From contig NZ_WNXY01000003.1 in NCBI RefSeq assembly GCF_009733815.1, positions 186,001 to 250,000 of the forward strand: DNA of 64,000 bases. Reading direction: 5' to 3'. The translations under genes were made by a program, and so were the position numbers. The DNA is from Pseudactinotalea suaedae. GTDB taxonomy: Bacteria; Actinomycetota; Actinomycetes; Actinomycetales; Beutenbergiaceae. Shown here one piece after another: positions 49,930 through 59,268 of the stretch (positions are counted from its first letter, which is position 1; every line of letters begins with the position of its first letter). A model generated the notes under the pieces. That model was not told the origin of the DNA. It saw nothing but the letters and a program-made list of their open reading frames with translations, and did not search any database.

Positions 49930-51546
49930 TCAGACCAGCGCCAGGTACTGATGGACGAAGGCGATGCCCATGCCACCCTCACCGACGCCCGCGGCGACCC
50001 GCTTGACCGAGCCCGAGCGGACATCACCGATGGCGAAGATGCCCGGGACGCTGGTCTCGAGCGCGAACGGACGGCGAGCGAGCGCCCAGTGCCCGCGCTC
50101 GGCGGCGTCGGGGCCGGTGGCCACGAAGCCGTGCTCGTCGCGTGCGATCTCCTGGGGCAACCACTGGGTGACCGCGTCCGCGCCGATCATGACGAACAGC
50201 ACCCGCGCCGGTCGTCGCGTGGTCGACCCCGTCTCGGCGTCGGGCCCGCGGACCTCGATCTCCTCCAGGTCGGCCTCGCCGTGGAGGGCGACCACCTGGC
50301 TGCGCGTCTCGACGCGGATCGCGGAGTTGGCGGCGATCTGATCGATCAGGTACCGCGACATGCTCGTCTCCAACGACGCGCCGCGCACCAGCATGGTGAC
50401 CGACCGCGCGAACCGCGAGAAGAAGATCGCAGCCTGACCGGCGGAGTTGCCCGCCCCGATGATCACGATGTCCTGCCCCGCGGTGAGCGCCGCGTCGCTG
50501 CGGGCCGCGCCGTAGTAGACGCCGCGTCCCAGATAGCTCTCGACGTTCGCCACCCCGAGCGTGCGCCACTCGACGCCCGTGGCGATCATGATGACGCGCG
50601 CACGCAGCGTCTGGCCGCCGTCGAGCACGACGGCGTGCTCGCCGGGTGTGAGCGAGGTGACCGACCGGGTCACGACGATCTCAGCACCCAGGCGCTTGGC
50701 CTGCTGCAGGGCGCGGCTCGCGAGCTCGTCCCCGGAGACACCGAAGGGGAAGCCGGTGTAGTTCTCGATCCGGCTGGACGTGCCGGCCTGCCCGCCCGGT
50801 GCCAGGCACTCGACGACCAGCGTCCGCAGCCCCTCGGCCGCGGCGTTCACCGCCGCCGTGAGGCCCGCGGGGCCGGCGCCCAGGATCACGACGTCGTACT
50901 CCTCGTGGGTCGGCTCGACGTCGAGCCCGACGGCCACGGCCGCCTCCCGCATCGTCGGCGCGAGCAGCCTGGTGCCGTCACGCAGCTCGAGGACCGGGTC
51001 GGTGACGACGTCGCCGTCGGGCAGCACCCGCTCGATCGCGACCTGGTTCCTGGTCAGGAACGTGGCGAGCTCACGCACACGGGCGTCGACGCGCGGTCCG
51101 TGCAGCCGGGCCACCGGGTCGGGCTGGGTGGCGGCCCAGGTCTGCAGATCGCCCAGGTAGCCGCGCGCGACATCGCCCACCGTGGTCGTCACCGAGGGCG
51201 CCATCGCCGCGAGCGTGTAGTACTCGGCGGGGCCGAGTCGCAGCACGCGCGAGGCCCGCGTCGCCCTGCCGCTGGCGGGGAACTTCGTGCTCAGCGTCAT
51301 CGGCACCTCGCCGAACGCCATGCCGTGGGTGCGCTCACCGATGACCCGTTCGTCGCCGTTGACGATCTTGGTGATCTCGACGTGACCCTCGAGCACCACG
51401 AACAGCGACCGCTCGTCGCCCTCGTGCGCGAAGTACTCACCCGGGACGAGGTGGATGTCCTCGACCGCTCCGACCAGGTGATCCAGGGCCGGCTGCTCGA
51501 GCGCGGCGAACAAGGGGACCTCGCGGAGCTCCGCGCTCGTGATCAC
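49930..51546 (-). CDS. Cyclic-nucleotide-binding domain fused to a thioredoxin-reductase-like flavoprotein lacking CxxC
   Basis: A 538-residue protein. Residues 10-115 are a cNMP-binding domain (VPGEYFAHEGDERSLFVVLE, HGMAFGEVPMTL). Residues 150-208 look like a degenerate thioredoxin fold (ATFLTRNQVAIERVLPDG, then DGTRLLAP). Residues 215-538 are a class II pyridine nucleotide-disulfide oxidoreductase with FAD motif GAGPAG (223-228), NADPH motif GAGNSAG (364-370) and the closing FAIGDVRSG. At the place of the redox-active Cys-x-x-Cys (about 343-350) the sequence is VYYGAARSDA, so it cannot reduce thioredoxin in the classical way. The start is GTG at 51546. It is 48 bases downstream of purL but probably independent. 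Confidence 0.9.
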   Translation of the reverse strand: MITSAELREVPLFAALEQPALDHLVGAVEDIHLVPGEYFAHEGDERSLFVVLEGHVEITKIVNGDERVIGERTHGMAFGEVPMTLSTKFPASGRATRASRVLRLGPAEYYTLAAMAPSVTTTVGDVARGYLGDLQTWAATQPDPVARLHGPRVDARVRELATFLTRNQVAIERVLPDGDVVTDPVLELRDGTRLLAPTMREAAVAVGLDVEPTHEEYDVVILGAGPAGLTAAVNAAAEGLRTLVVECLAPGGQAGTSSRIENYTGFPFGVSGDELASRALQQAKRLGAEIVVTRSVTSLTPGEHAVVLDGGQTLRARVIMIATGVEWRTLGVANVESYLGRGVYYGAARSDAALTAGQDIVIIGAGNSAGQAAIFFSRFARSVTMLVRGASLETSMSRYLIDQIAANSAIRVETRSQVVALHGEADLEEIEVRGPDAETGSTTRRPARVLFVMIGADAVTQWLPQEIARDEHGFVATGPDAAERGHWALARRPFALETSVPGIFAIGDVRSGSVKRVAAGVGEGGMGIAFVHQYLALV

Positions 51547-51594
51547 GGCCAGACGCTACCGCGCCGGGCGGTCCAGCCTCTAGGGGCCCGCGCC

Positions 51595-53922
51595 TCAGCC
51601 GAACGCCTGCGGCAAGGTGCGCCCGCTGACGTCGCGAAGCTCGCTGACCGGGATGCTCACCTCGTTCGCCCCCGGCAGCGTGAGCGTCAGGCTGTCGCCG
51701 CCCGTGACACCGACACCGGCTGCCGGCACGCCGTGCTCGGCGGCGAGCAGCAGGAGGCGGTCACGGTGATCCGCGCGCACGGCGACCAGCGCGCGGGCGC
51801 CGGACTCGCTGAAGAGCGCGGACGTGGCGTCGACGCCGTCACGCGTCGCCGGCTCCTCGAGCGCGACGGTGGCACCCAGGCCGAACCGCAGCACGCTGTC
51901 GACGAGGGTCTGGGCCAGCCCACCGACCGAGACGTCGTGCGCGGCGGTCACGAAACCTCCGCTCGAGGCCTGCACCAGCACCTGCGCGAGCGCGCGCTCG
52001 GCCGTCAGGTCCGCCATCGGCGGGCGGCCGCCGAGGTGGCCGTGCACCACGCCCGACCACGCCGATCCGGAGAGCTCCTCGCGGGTGGTCCCGAGCAGCA
52101 CCAGCTCGAGACCGTCCTCGCGCCAGCCCGACGGTGTCACCCGAGCCACGTCGTCCAGGACCCCGAGCACCCCGATCACCGGGGTGGGGTTGATCGAGGC
52201 GTCGATGTGCCCGACGCCGACGTCACCGGCCAGGGTCGAGTTGTACAAGGACACGTTGCCGCCGGTCACCGGGACGCCGAGCTCGGCGCACGCGTCCGCG
52301 AGGCCGGTGATCGTCTGCACCAGCTGCCACATCGCGTCGGGGTCCTCGGGCGAGCCGATGTTGAGGCAGTCCGTCACCGCGAGCGGCCGCGCACCGACCG
52401 TGGCGACGTTCCGATAGGCCTCGGCGAGCGCGAGCTGGGCACCCGTGTACGGGTCGAGCTTGCTGAACCGGCCGTTGGCGTCGGTCGCGATGGCGACCCC
52501 GAGCCCGCTCTCCTCGTCGACGCGGACCACGCCGGCGTCGTCGGGCTGGGCGAGCGCGGTGTTGCCCTGCACGTACCTGTCGTACTGGTCGGTCACCCAG
52601 GACTTGCTCGCCAGGTTCGGGGAGCCGGCGACGGCGAGCACCTGAGCGCGCAGCTCCGCCGCCGTGCCGGCCCGCGGCAGGGCCTCGGCGGCGTCGGCGT
52701 TGAGGGCGTCCTGCCAGGCCGGCCGCGCGTGGGGGCGGTCGTACACCGGGCCGTCGTGCGCGACGGTGCGCGGGTCCACGTCGACGATGCGGTGACCGTG
52801 GTGGTCGATGGTGAGCCGACCGGTGCCGGTGACCTCGCCGATGACGGCGGACTCGACGTCCCACTTGGTGGTGATCGCCAGGAAGGCGTCGAGCTTGTCG
52901 GGCGTGACCACCGCCATCATCCGCTCCTGCGACTCCGACATCAGGATCTCGCCCGCGGTCAGGCTGGGGTCGCGCAGCAGCACGTTCTCGAGGTCGACGT
53001 GCATGCCGCCGTCGCCGTTGCTGGCGAGCTCGGAGGTGGCGCAGGAGATGCCGGCCGCGCCCAGGTCCTGGATGCCCTCGACCACGCCGGCGGCGAACAG
53101 CTCGAGGCAGCACTCGATGAGCACCTTCTCCATGAAGGGGTCACCGACCTGCACGCTGGGCCGCTTGGACGGCTTGTCGGCGTCGAAGGTCTCGGAGGCG
53201 AGGATCGAGGCACCGCCGATGCCGTCGCCGCCGGTGCGCGCACCGAAGAGGACCACCTTGTTGCCGGCACCGGAGGCGTTGGCGAGGTGGATGTCGTCGT
53301 GGCGCAGCACCCCCACGCACAGCGCGTTGACGAGCGGGTTGCGCTGGTAGGAGCTGTCGAACTCGGTCTCACCGCCGATGTTGGGCAGGCCCAGGCTGTT
53401 GCCGTAGCCGCCGACGCCACTGACGACGCCATGGACCACGCGTGCGGTGTCGGGGTGGTCGATCGCACCGAAGCGGAGCTGGTCCATGACCGCGACCGGG
53501 CGTGCGCCCATCGAGATGATGTCGCGCACGATCCCGCCGACGCCGGTCGCCGCACCTTGGTAGGGCTCGACGTAGCTGGGGTGGTTGTGGGACTCGACCT
53601 TGAACGTCACGGCCCAGCCGTCGCCGATGTCGACGACGCCCGCGTTCTCCCCGATGCCGACCAGCAGGTGCTCGCGCATCTCCTCGGTGGTCTTCTCGCC
53701 GAACTGCGCCAGGTGGATCTTGGACGACTTGTAGGAGCAGTGCTCGGACCACATCACCGAGTACATCGCGAGCTCGGCGTTGGTGGGCCGACGGCCGAGG
53801 ATCTCGCGGATCCGGGCGTACTCGTCGTCCGCCAGGCCCAGCTCCCGGTACGGCTGCTCGAGATCGGGGGTGGCGGCGGCGGTCTCAATCGTGTCGGCAG
53901 GGCCGGCAGCAGCAGGGGTCAC
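51595..53922 (-). CDS. purL: Phosphoribosylformylglycinamidine synthase subunit PurL
   Basis: A 775-residue small-type PurL, which with PurS and PurQ converts FGAR to FGAM. Signatures: [70 protein letters not shown], and [15 protein letters not shown] in the second half. purS and purQ are not visible here. GTG at 53922 was chosen because AAGGAAG lies 5 bases upstream; the GTG two codons earlier (53928) abuts that ribosome-binding site. It is divergent from the beta-propeller lipoprotein gene. Confidence 0.96.
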   Translation of the reverse strand: MTPAAAGPADTIETAAATPDLEQPYRELGLADDEYARIREILGRRPTNAELAMYSVMWSEHCSYKSSKIHLAQFGEKTTEEMREHLLVGIGENAGVVDIGDGWAVTFKVESHNHPSYVEPYQGAATGVGGIVRDIISMGARPVAVMDQLRFGAIDHPDTARVVHGVVSGVGGYGNSLGLPNIGGETEFDSSYQRNPLVNALCVGVLRHDDIHLANASGAGNKVVLFGARTGGDGIGGASILASETFDADKPSKRPSVQVGDPFMEKVLIECCLELFAAGVVEGIQDLGAAGISCATSELASNGDGGMHVDLENVLLRDPSLTAGEILMSESQERMMAVVTPDKLDAFLAITTKWDVESAVIGEVTGTGRLTIDHHGHRIVDVDPRTVAHDGPVYDRPHARPAWQDALNADAAEALPRAGTAAELRAQVLAVAGSPNLASKSWVTDQYDRYVQGNTALAQPDDAGVVRVDEESGLGVAIATDANGRFSKLDPYTGAQLALAEAYRNVATVGARPLAVTDCLNIGSPEDPDAMWQLVQTITGLADACAELGVPVTGGNVSLYNSTLAGDVGVGHIDASINPTPVIGVLGVLDDVARVTPSGWREDGLELVLLGTTREELSGSAWSGVVHGHLGGRPPMADLTAERALAQVLVQASSGGFVTAAHDVSVGGLAQTLVDSVLRFGLGATVALEEPATRDGVDATSALFSESGARALVAVRADHRDRLLLLAAEHGVPAAGVGVTGGDSLTLTLPGANEVSIPVSELRDVSGRTLPQAFG

Positions 53923-54105
53923 GTGCACTTCCTTCGGGCGCGGGCAGGCGGGGCCAAATCTACGTCAGCCGCGGCGGGTGGGACGAAGGCGTCCACGGCC
54001 GGTGGCCGCCCCGCCGTCGAGAACCGAGCCCCGGCCGCGCGTCGGCGAGGCGACCGCCACGACAGAGGGTTGAAACCGGGACGTCGCTGGTGACACAGAG
54101 AGGAC

Positions 54106-56001
54106 ATGAGACCCACGCGAGGTGTGCTCGCCGTCGCCGCGATCGGTTCCTTGCTGCTGACAGCGTGCACAGCCACGCAGCTCCCTCCGCCGCAAGCGGC
54201 AGGCCCGGGTGCGATCCCGTTGGCCGCGTTCGACTCGTGCGACGACCTGCTCGCCCACCTCAAGGGCGAGGCGGCCGAGCAGGTGACCGCGTGGGGCCTG
54301 GGGCCGTCCGGGCCGATCATGTTCGCCGCTGAGGACCAGGCCGTGACCGACGGTGCGGAGAGCAACGCCGGTGGCGGCGACTCGGCCGTCTCGAGCACCA
54401 ACAACCAGGTCGAGGGCGTCGACGAGGCGGACGTCGTCAAGACCAACGGCGAGGTCGTCGTCACGTCGGTCAGCGGCAAGATCCGGGTCGTCGACGCCTC
54501 GACGGCCGAGGTCGTGGCCACGATCGCTGTGCCCGGTATGTCCGAGGGTTTCGCCGAGCTGCTCCTGGACGGCGACGACCTCGTGGTGCTCGCCGCCGAG
54601 TGGGGTGGCTGGGCGGCCGACGGCGCCGCGCCCGTGGAGCGCACCACGATCCACCGCGTGGACCTCAGCGACCCGGCGAACCCGCGAGCCGTGGGCAGCA
54701 CCCGGGTCGAGGGCAGCTACCGCTCCGCGCGGATGATCGACGGCACCGTGCGGCTCGTGCTGGTCAGCCAGCCCCCGGGCCTGGCGTTCACGCACCCCGC
54801 GGACGGCTCCTTGTCGGCGGAGTCCGACGCGCTGGAGGCCAACCGGCAGATCGTCGCCGACTCCACGATCGACGACTGGCTGCCGCACCGGCAGCCGATG
54901 GACGCCTCAGGTAACGGTGGCGAGCCCGAGCTGCTGCTCGACTGCACGGCGATCGGCCGCCCTGGCGACTTCAGCGGCTTCTCGACGGTCTCGGTGATCA
55001 CGCTCGACGACGACGGCGACGCCACCCCGACCTCGGCGGCGGGCGTGCTCGCCGAGGCAGGGACCGTGTACGCCTCGACCGACCGGCTGATCGTCGCGAC
55101 GACCCCCTGGTGGATGTTGTGGGCGCAGGACACCGACGACGGCCCGCACACCGACCTCCATGCCTTCGACATCTCCGAGCCCGGCGCCACGACCTACGTC
55201 GCTTCGGGTCGGGTCGAGGGATGGCTGCTCAACCAGTTCTCGCTCGACTCCGCCGACGGCATCACGCGCGTGGCGACCACGCGCAACCCGCCCTCGGCTG
55301 CCGAGCCGAGCTCGTCCTCGCTGGTGGTGCTCACCGAGGACGGCGACGAGCTGGTCGAGGCGGGGCGCGTCGACGGTCTCGGCGAGACCGAGCAGATCTA
55401 TGCGGTGCGCTACCTCGGACCCGACCTCGCCGCCGTCGTGACCTTCCGGCAGACCGATCCGCTGTACCTCATCGACACGAGCGACCCGAGCAGTCCGCGG
55501 GTCACCGGTGAGCTCAAGATCCCCGGCTACTCCGCCTACCTGCACCCGTGGGGCGAGGACCGGCTGCTGGGGGTCGGCCAGGACGCGACCGACGAGGGTC
55601 AGACCACCGGCTTGCAGGCGTCGCTGTTCGACATCGCTGACACCGCCGCACCGGAGCGGGTGGGGCTCCTCACCTGGGAGCACACCTCGTCGACGGTGGA
55701 GTGGGACCACCGAGCGTTCCTGCTCTGGGAGGACCGGGTGTACCTGCCGGCGGAGACCTACGACTGGGAGTCGGACACCGACGGCACCGGCAAGCTGCAG
55801 ATCGGGATCGTCACGGTCGACCTCGCCGACGGCACCCTCACCGAGGGTCCACGCATCGACACGGCGGGGGCGAGCGATGCGTGGGCGGGCAGCGTGATCC
55901 GGGTGCTCGTGACGGGCGACACCCTCTGGGCCGTCGGGCAGAACGACCTCTACCGGTTCGACCTCGCCACGCTCGAGGGTGGGCACGTCACCAGGATCTG
56001 A
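54106..56001 (+). CDS. Beta-propeller domain secreted lipoprotein
   Basis: A 631-residue exported protein. The signal peptide ends in a lipobox (SLLLTAC, Cys21). The mature part carries the Beta_propel family signature NNQVEGVDEADVVKTNG, followed by repeated blades such as HRVDLSDPANPRAVGS, HAFDISEPGATTYV and YLIDTSDPSSPRVTGELK. The family is extracellular and membrane-tethered, of unknown function, possibly a binding or assembly scaffold. The ATG at 54106 follows GAGAGGAC. It is convergent with the HAD gene (26 bases between stops) and divergent from purL. Confidence 0.9.
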   Translation: MRPTRGVLAVAAIGSLLLTACTATQLPPPQAAGPGAIPLAAFDSCDDLLAHLKGEAAEQVTAWGLGPSGPIMFAAEDQAVTDGAESNAGGGDSAVSSTNNQVEGVDEADVVKTNGEVVVTSVSGKIRVVDASTAEVVATIAVPGMSEGFAELLLDGDDLVVLAAEWGGWAADGAAPVERTTIHRVDLSDPANPRAVGSTRVEGSYRSARMIDGTVRLVLVSQPPGLAFTHPADGSLSAESDALEANRQIVADSTIDDWLPHRQPMDASGNGGEPELLLDCTAIGRPGDFSGFSTVSVITLDDDGDATPTSAAGVLAEAGTVYASTDRLIVATTPWWMLWAQDTDDGPHTDLHAFDISEPGATTYVASGRVEGWLLNQFSLDSADGITRVATTRNPPSAAEPSSSSLVVLTEDGDELVEAGRVDGLGETEQIYAVRYLGPDLAAVVTFRQTDPLYLIDTSDPSSPRVTGELKIPGYSAYLHPWGEDRLLGVGQDATDEGQTTGLQASLFDIADTAAPERVGLLTWEHTSSTVEWDHRAFLLWEDRVYLPAETYDWESDTDGTGKLQIGIVTVDLADGTLTEGPRIDTAGASDAWAGSVIRVLVTGDTLWAVGQNDLYRFDLATLEGGHVTRI

Positions 56002-56027
56002 CCCGGCCGACCTGGCTCGGTGTGGTC

Positions 56028-56819
56028 TCAGACCAGGTCGGCGACGCCGTCGAGCACATGGGCGGGGCGCTGCCGCTCGGGCAGCGCGCCGGCCTCGGCG
56101 GCGGTCGAGTCACCCGTGAGCACGAGAGCGGTGGCCGTCCCGGCGGCCACACCCATGGCGATGTCGGTCGCCAGCCGGTCGCCGACCATCAATACGCGGT
56201 CGAGCGAGATCTCCGACCCCGCCAGCGCGAGCTCCAGCACCGCCGGGTCGGGCTTGCCGAAGGTCCGCTCGCAGCGTGTCCCCGTGCTGGCCTCGATCGC
56301 CGCGACGATCGCTGCCGCGTCCGGCTCGCCGCGCCCGCCCGGGTACGGGCAGAACCGGTCCGGGTTGGTGCTCATCAGGCGTGCGCGCCGGTGGTACCAG
56401 ATCGCGTCGAAGGCGATCTGCAGCTTGGCATAGCTGAAGGATCGGTCGTAGGAGGCGAGCACGATGTCGATGCGCTCCGGGTCCTGCCCGACGGCGATGC
56501 CCGCCTCGGTCAGAGCGCTCACCACGGGCTCGGGCGCGATCGGGAAGACCACCGCGTCGGGGGCGTGCTCGAGCAGCCAGCGGACCGCCGTCACCGTCGG
56601 GGTGAGGACCTCGTCGAGGTGGACCTCGATGCCGAGTCGGGTGAGCTTGTCGACGTACTGCTGCGGCGAGCGAGTGACGTTGTTGGAGACGAACCTGACG
56701 AGCGCCCCGCCCTCACGGAGCGAGGCGACGGTCGCGGACGCACCCGGGAGCAGGTCGTCGCCGAGGTAGAGGGTGCCGTCGAGGTCGAAGACGTAGGCGT
56801 CGTAGCGCGGGAGGGGCAC
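56028..56819 (-). CDS. HAD-IIA family hydrolase (NagD/p-nitrophenylphosphatase-like)
   Basis: A 263-residue phosphatase of haloacid dehalogenase subfamily IIA. Motif I is YDAYVFDLDGTLYLGDD with the nucleophilic Asp, motif II is VRFVSNNVTRSP, and motif III/IV is FGKPDPAVLELAL followed by VLMVGDRLATDIAMGVAAG. The cap type C2 fits NagD-like enzymes acting on nucleotides or sugar phosphates. The start is GTG at 56819. The TetR gene ends 28 bases upstream on the same strand. Confidence 0.91.
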   Translation of the reverse strand: MPLPRYDAYVFDLDGTLYLGDDLLPGASATVASLREGGALVRFVSNNVTRSPQQYVDKLTRLGIEVHLDEVLTPTVTAVRWLLEHAPDAVVFPIAPEPVVSALTEAGIAVGQDPERIDIVLASYDRSFSYAKLQIAFDAIWYHRRARLMSTNPDRFCPYPGGRGEPDAAAIVAAIEASTGTRCERTFGKPDPAVLELALAGSEISLDRVLMVGDRLATDIAMGVAAGTATALVLTGDSTAAEAGALPERQRPAHVLDGVADLV

Positions 56820-56847
56820 CTCGTCAGGCTACCCAGACCGGCACCGG

Positions 56848-57459
56848 TCAGCCGCGCTCGTCCGCGAGGGCCCGCACGATGCCGGCCTTCTGCGGCATCG
56901 CGGTGGTGATCATCTCGCTGACGTCCGGATCGTCCCAGTCGGCGGCGAGCCGCAGACCGACGAGGGTGTTGATCAGCATGCCTCGGTCGAGGATCCCGAC
57001 GACCTCCTCCGACGTGAGGCCGATCTCGTCGCGCAGGCAGCGGTACACGCGCATCCAGCCGGCGCGCGCCACCGGACCGATCTCGGGATCGGCTCCGAGC
57101 ATGAAGGCCTGCATGAGGCTCAGCAGGATCCCCCGGTCCCGCAGCAGGTCCACGTAGTTCCGCCCGATGCAGAGCGCGAGCTCGGTCTCCGGATCGGTGG
57201 CGCGCTCCTCCTCGAAGGCCGCGGCCGCGTCGCGGAACATGGCGAGCAGGCGGTCGAGCGAACGCGTCAGCACCGCCTCGAACAACGCCGCCTTGGAACC
57301 GAACATGCGCACGACGTAGGGCTGGCTGACGTCCGCCTCGCGTGCGACGGCGTCGGTGGTCGCGCCCACGTAGCCGCGCTCCCCGAACACCTTCGCGGCC
57401 GCCTCCAGGATCAGCTCGCGACGCTCGGTCGCGGGCATCCTGCGCGCCGGTGGTGACAT
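56848..57459 (-). CDS. TetR-family repressor of the adjacent efflux gene
   Basis: A 203-residue regulator. The helix-turn-helix lies at about residues 14-60 (ELILEAAAKVFGERGYVGAT, TDAVAREADVSQPYVVRMFG). The remaining helices form the ligand-binding domain, including the YCRLRDEIGLTSEEVVGI-like region near 150. ATG 57459 is used; a GTG one codon earlier is possible. It is divergent from a DHA2 efflux gene, with a strong symmetric operator between the two, so it very likely represses both. Confidence 0.92.
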   Translation of the reverse strand: MSPPARRMPATERRELILEAAAKVFGERGYVGATTDAVAREADVSQPYVVRMFGSKAALFEAVLTRSLDRLLAMFRDAAAAFEEERATDPETELALCIGRNYVDLLRDRGILLSLMQAFMLGADPEIGPVARAGWMRVYRCLRDEIGLTSEEVVGILDRGMLINTLVGLRLAADWDDPDVSEMITTAMPQKAGIVRALADERG

Positions 57460-57470
57460 CACGGTTGACA

Positions 57471-57522
57471 GGTTATCACTTGATTACTTACGCTTCCGAG
57501 AGCAAGTAATCATTCGATAACC
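57471..57522. promoter_or_regulatory. Twin palindromic TetR operator between tetR and the DHA2 efflux gene
   Basis: A 52-bp region perfectly symmetric at key positions: GGTTATC (57471-57477) with GATAACC (57516-57522), and GATTACTT (57482-57489) with AAGTAATC (57504-57511). Each half is itself a near-dyad: GTTATC-4-GATTAC on the left and GTAATC-4-GATAAC on the right. This suggests two repressor dimers. The AT-rich centre lies 18 bases before the efflux ATG and probably covers both promoters. Confidence 0.85.
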
Positions 57523-57540
57523 ACTCCGAACGGAACCTCC

Positions 57541-59004
57541 ATGTCAGTCGAGCTCGCCGGGCGCCGCCCGGCCTTCCCGCTCGTGATCCTCGCGACCGGC
57601 ATCCCGATGTTCATGGCGACGCTCGACAACCTCGTCATGACCAACGCCCTCCCCGTCATCCACGTGGACATGGGCGCCACCGTCGAGGAGCTGCAGTGGT
57701 TCATCAACGCCTACACGCTCGCCTTCGCCGGCGTCATCCTGCTCGCCGTCGCGCTCGGTGACCGCCTGGGCCGCCGCAACGTCTTCATCACGGGGATCGT
57801 CCTCTTCACGCTGGCCTCGGTCGCTGCCGCGCTGAGCACCGACCCGACCCAGCTGATCATCGCCCGGGCGGTGCAGGGCGTGGGCGGCGCGGGCATCATG
57901 CCGCTGTCGTTGTCGTTGCTGGCCGGCGCCGTGGACGAGCGGCGTCGACCGCTGGCCATCGGCATCTGGGGAGGTGTCGCCGGACTCGGGGTCGCGGCCG
58001 GACCACTGGTCGGAGGTGCCGTCGTCGAGGGGTGGGACTGGCACGCGATCTTCTGGCTCAACGTGCCCGTCGGGCTGATCGCCGTCCCGCTCGCGCTGCT
58101 CGTGCTACCGGCCGGGACCCGGTCGCGGCTCCCGATCGACGTGGTGGGCATGCTGCTCGCCGGTGTGGGGGTCCTCGGTGTCGTCTACGGGATCGTGCGC
58201 GGCAACGACGCGGGCTGGGGCTCGGCGGAGGTGATCGGAGCGCTGGTGCTCGGCACCGCGCTGATCGTCGCGTTCATCCGCTGGGAGCATCGCCATCCCG
58301 CGCCGCTGCTGCCGCTGCGGCTGTTCCGTGATCGCAGCTTCGCGATCGCGAACGTCGTCGGTCTCGGCTTCAGCTTCGGCATCTTCGGCGCGGTCTTCAT
58401 CCTCATCCAGTACCTGCAGGTGGTGCAGGGCGCCTCCCCGCTGGAGGCGGCCGTGCAGACGATGCCCTGGACGATGGCTCCCATGGTGGTCGCGCCGCTC
58501 GCCGGGCTGATCGCGCCCCGGGTCGGTACCCGGCTGCTCATCGTCACCGGGCTCACGCTGCAGGCCGGAGCGCTCGGCTGGCTCGGGCTCACCCTGGCGA
58601 CCGAGACCCCGTACGGTGAGATGCTGCCCGCATTCCTCGCCGCGGGGATCGGCATGAGCCTGGTGTTCGCACCCTCCTCGACGGCGGTGCTCGCCACCAT
58701 CACCGAGGCCGACACCGCGAAGGCGTCGGGGACCAACTCGACCATGCGGGAGGTCGGCACCGCCCTCGGCATCGCGGTGCTGACCGCGGTCTTCACCGGT
58801 GCCGGCGGCGAGCTGACGCCCACGGGCTACGTCGCGGCCGCCCAGCCCGCCGTCCTCGTCGGCGCCGTCGCGCTCACGCTCACAGCCGCCGCAGCGCTAC
58901 TGCTCCCCGCCGGCCGCAGCCGCACGCGGACCGCCCCTGCGCCCCTGACGGCGACACCCCCGCACGACCGCGACCCCGACCAGATCTCGGCCCTCACCCC
59001 CTGA
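57541..59004 (+). CDS. DHA2-family (EmrB/QacA-type) MFS drug efflux transporter
   Basis: A 487-residue, 14-helix proton-drug antiporter. The start LATGIPMFMATLDNLVMTNALP carries motif D1 (LDxTVxNVALP-like). GDRLGRRNVFITGIVLF is motif A, and GGVAGLGVAAGPLVGGAVV is motif C of exporters. The tail is short and Pro/Thr-rich. CGGAACC with a 6-base spacer precedes the ATG. It is controlled by the divergent TetR through the operator between them. Its stop codon falls in the first bases next to the family A palindromic array. Confidence 0.92.
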   Translation: MSVELAGRRPAFPLVILATGIPMFMATLDNLVMTNALPVIHVDMGATVEELQWFINAYTLAFAGVILLAVALGDRLGRRNVFITGIVLFTLASVAAALSTDPTQLIIARAVQGVGGAGIMPLSLSLLAGAVDERRRPLAIGIWGGVAGLGVAAGPLVGGAVVEGWDWHAIFWLNVPVGLIAVPLALLVLPAGTRSRLPIDVVGMLLAGVGVLGVVYGIVRGNDAGWGSAEVIGALVLGTALIVAFIRWEHRHPAPLLPLRLFRDRSFAIANVVGLGFSFGIFGAVFILIQYLQVVQGASPLEAAVQTMPWTMAPMVVAPLAGLIAPRVGTRLLIVTGLTLQAGALGWLGLTLATETPYGEMLPAFLAAGIGMSLVFAPSSTAVLATITEADTAKASGTNSTMREVGTALGIAVLTAVFTGAGGELTPTGYVAAAQPAVLVGAVALTLTAAAALLLPAGRSRTRTAPAPLTATPPHDRDPDQISALTP

Positions 59005-59006
59005 CC

Positions 59007-59266
59007 GATTTCAACGCACTTTCGACCCAGCCCCGATTTCACCGCACTTTCCGCACCGACCAGGTTTCAACGCACTTTCCGCACCGACCAGGGTTCAACG
59101 CACTCACCGCGACGGCCGGGTATCACCGCATCCCGACCCGGAGTTCGGTGCATCAGTCCCCGGGCCGGAAGTGCGGTGAAATCGGACTCGGGGCGAAAGT
59201 GCGTTGAAATCGAGTCCTGCCGAAAGTGCGTTGAAATCGGGGCTGGGTCGAAAGTGCGTTGAAATC
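59007..59266. repeat. Family A palindromic array: ten units at 28-bp period (five forward, five inverted)
   Basis: Forward units (GRTTTCAMCGCACTTTC core) start at 59007, 59035, 59063, 59091 and 59119, exactly 28 bases apart. Inverted units (GAAAGTGCGTTGAAATC core) end at about 59154, 59183, 59211, 59238 and 59266. The whole array is symmetric about 59136.5, with the outer ~40 bases nearly perfect and the central units degenerate. It fills the space between the convergent efflux and aminotransferase genes, whose stop codons touch its edges. A smaller copy lies at 23746-23830. Confidence 0.9.
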
Positions 59267-59268
59267 GG

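Noticed and set aside
49951-54093. A 1380-codon open frame on the plus strand opposite purL and the flavoprotein gene
   Set aside because: Composition is Arg/His/Val-rich with no domain, and both genes on the opposite strand are complete and unmistakable.
59007-59266. CRISPR array, because of the regular 28-bp period
   Set aside because: The whole unit is repeated with no unique spacers, half of the units are inverted, and no cas genes are near.
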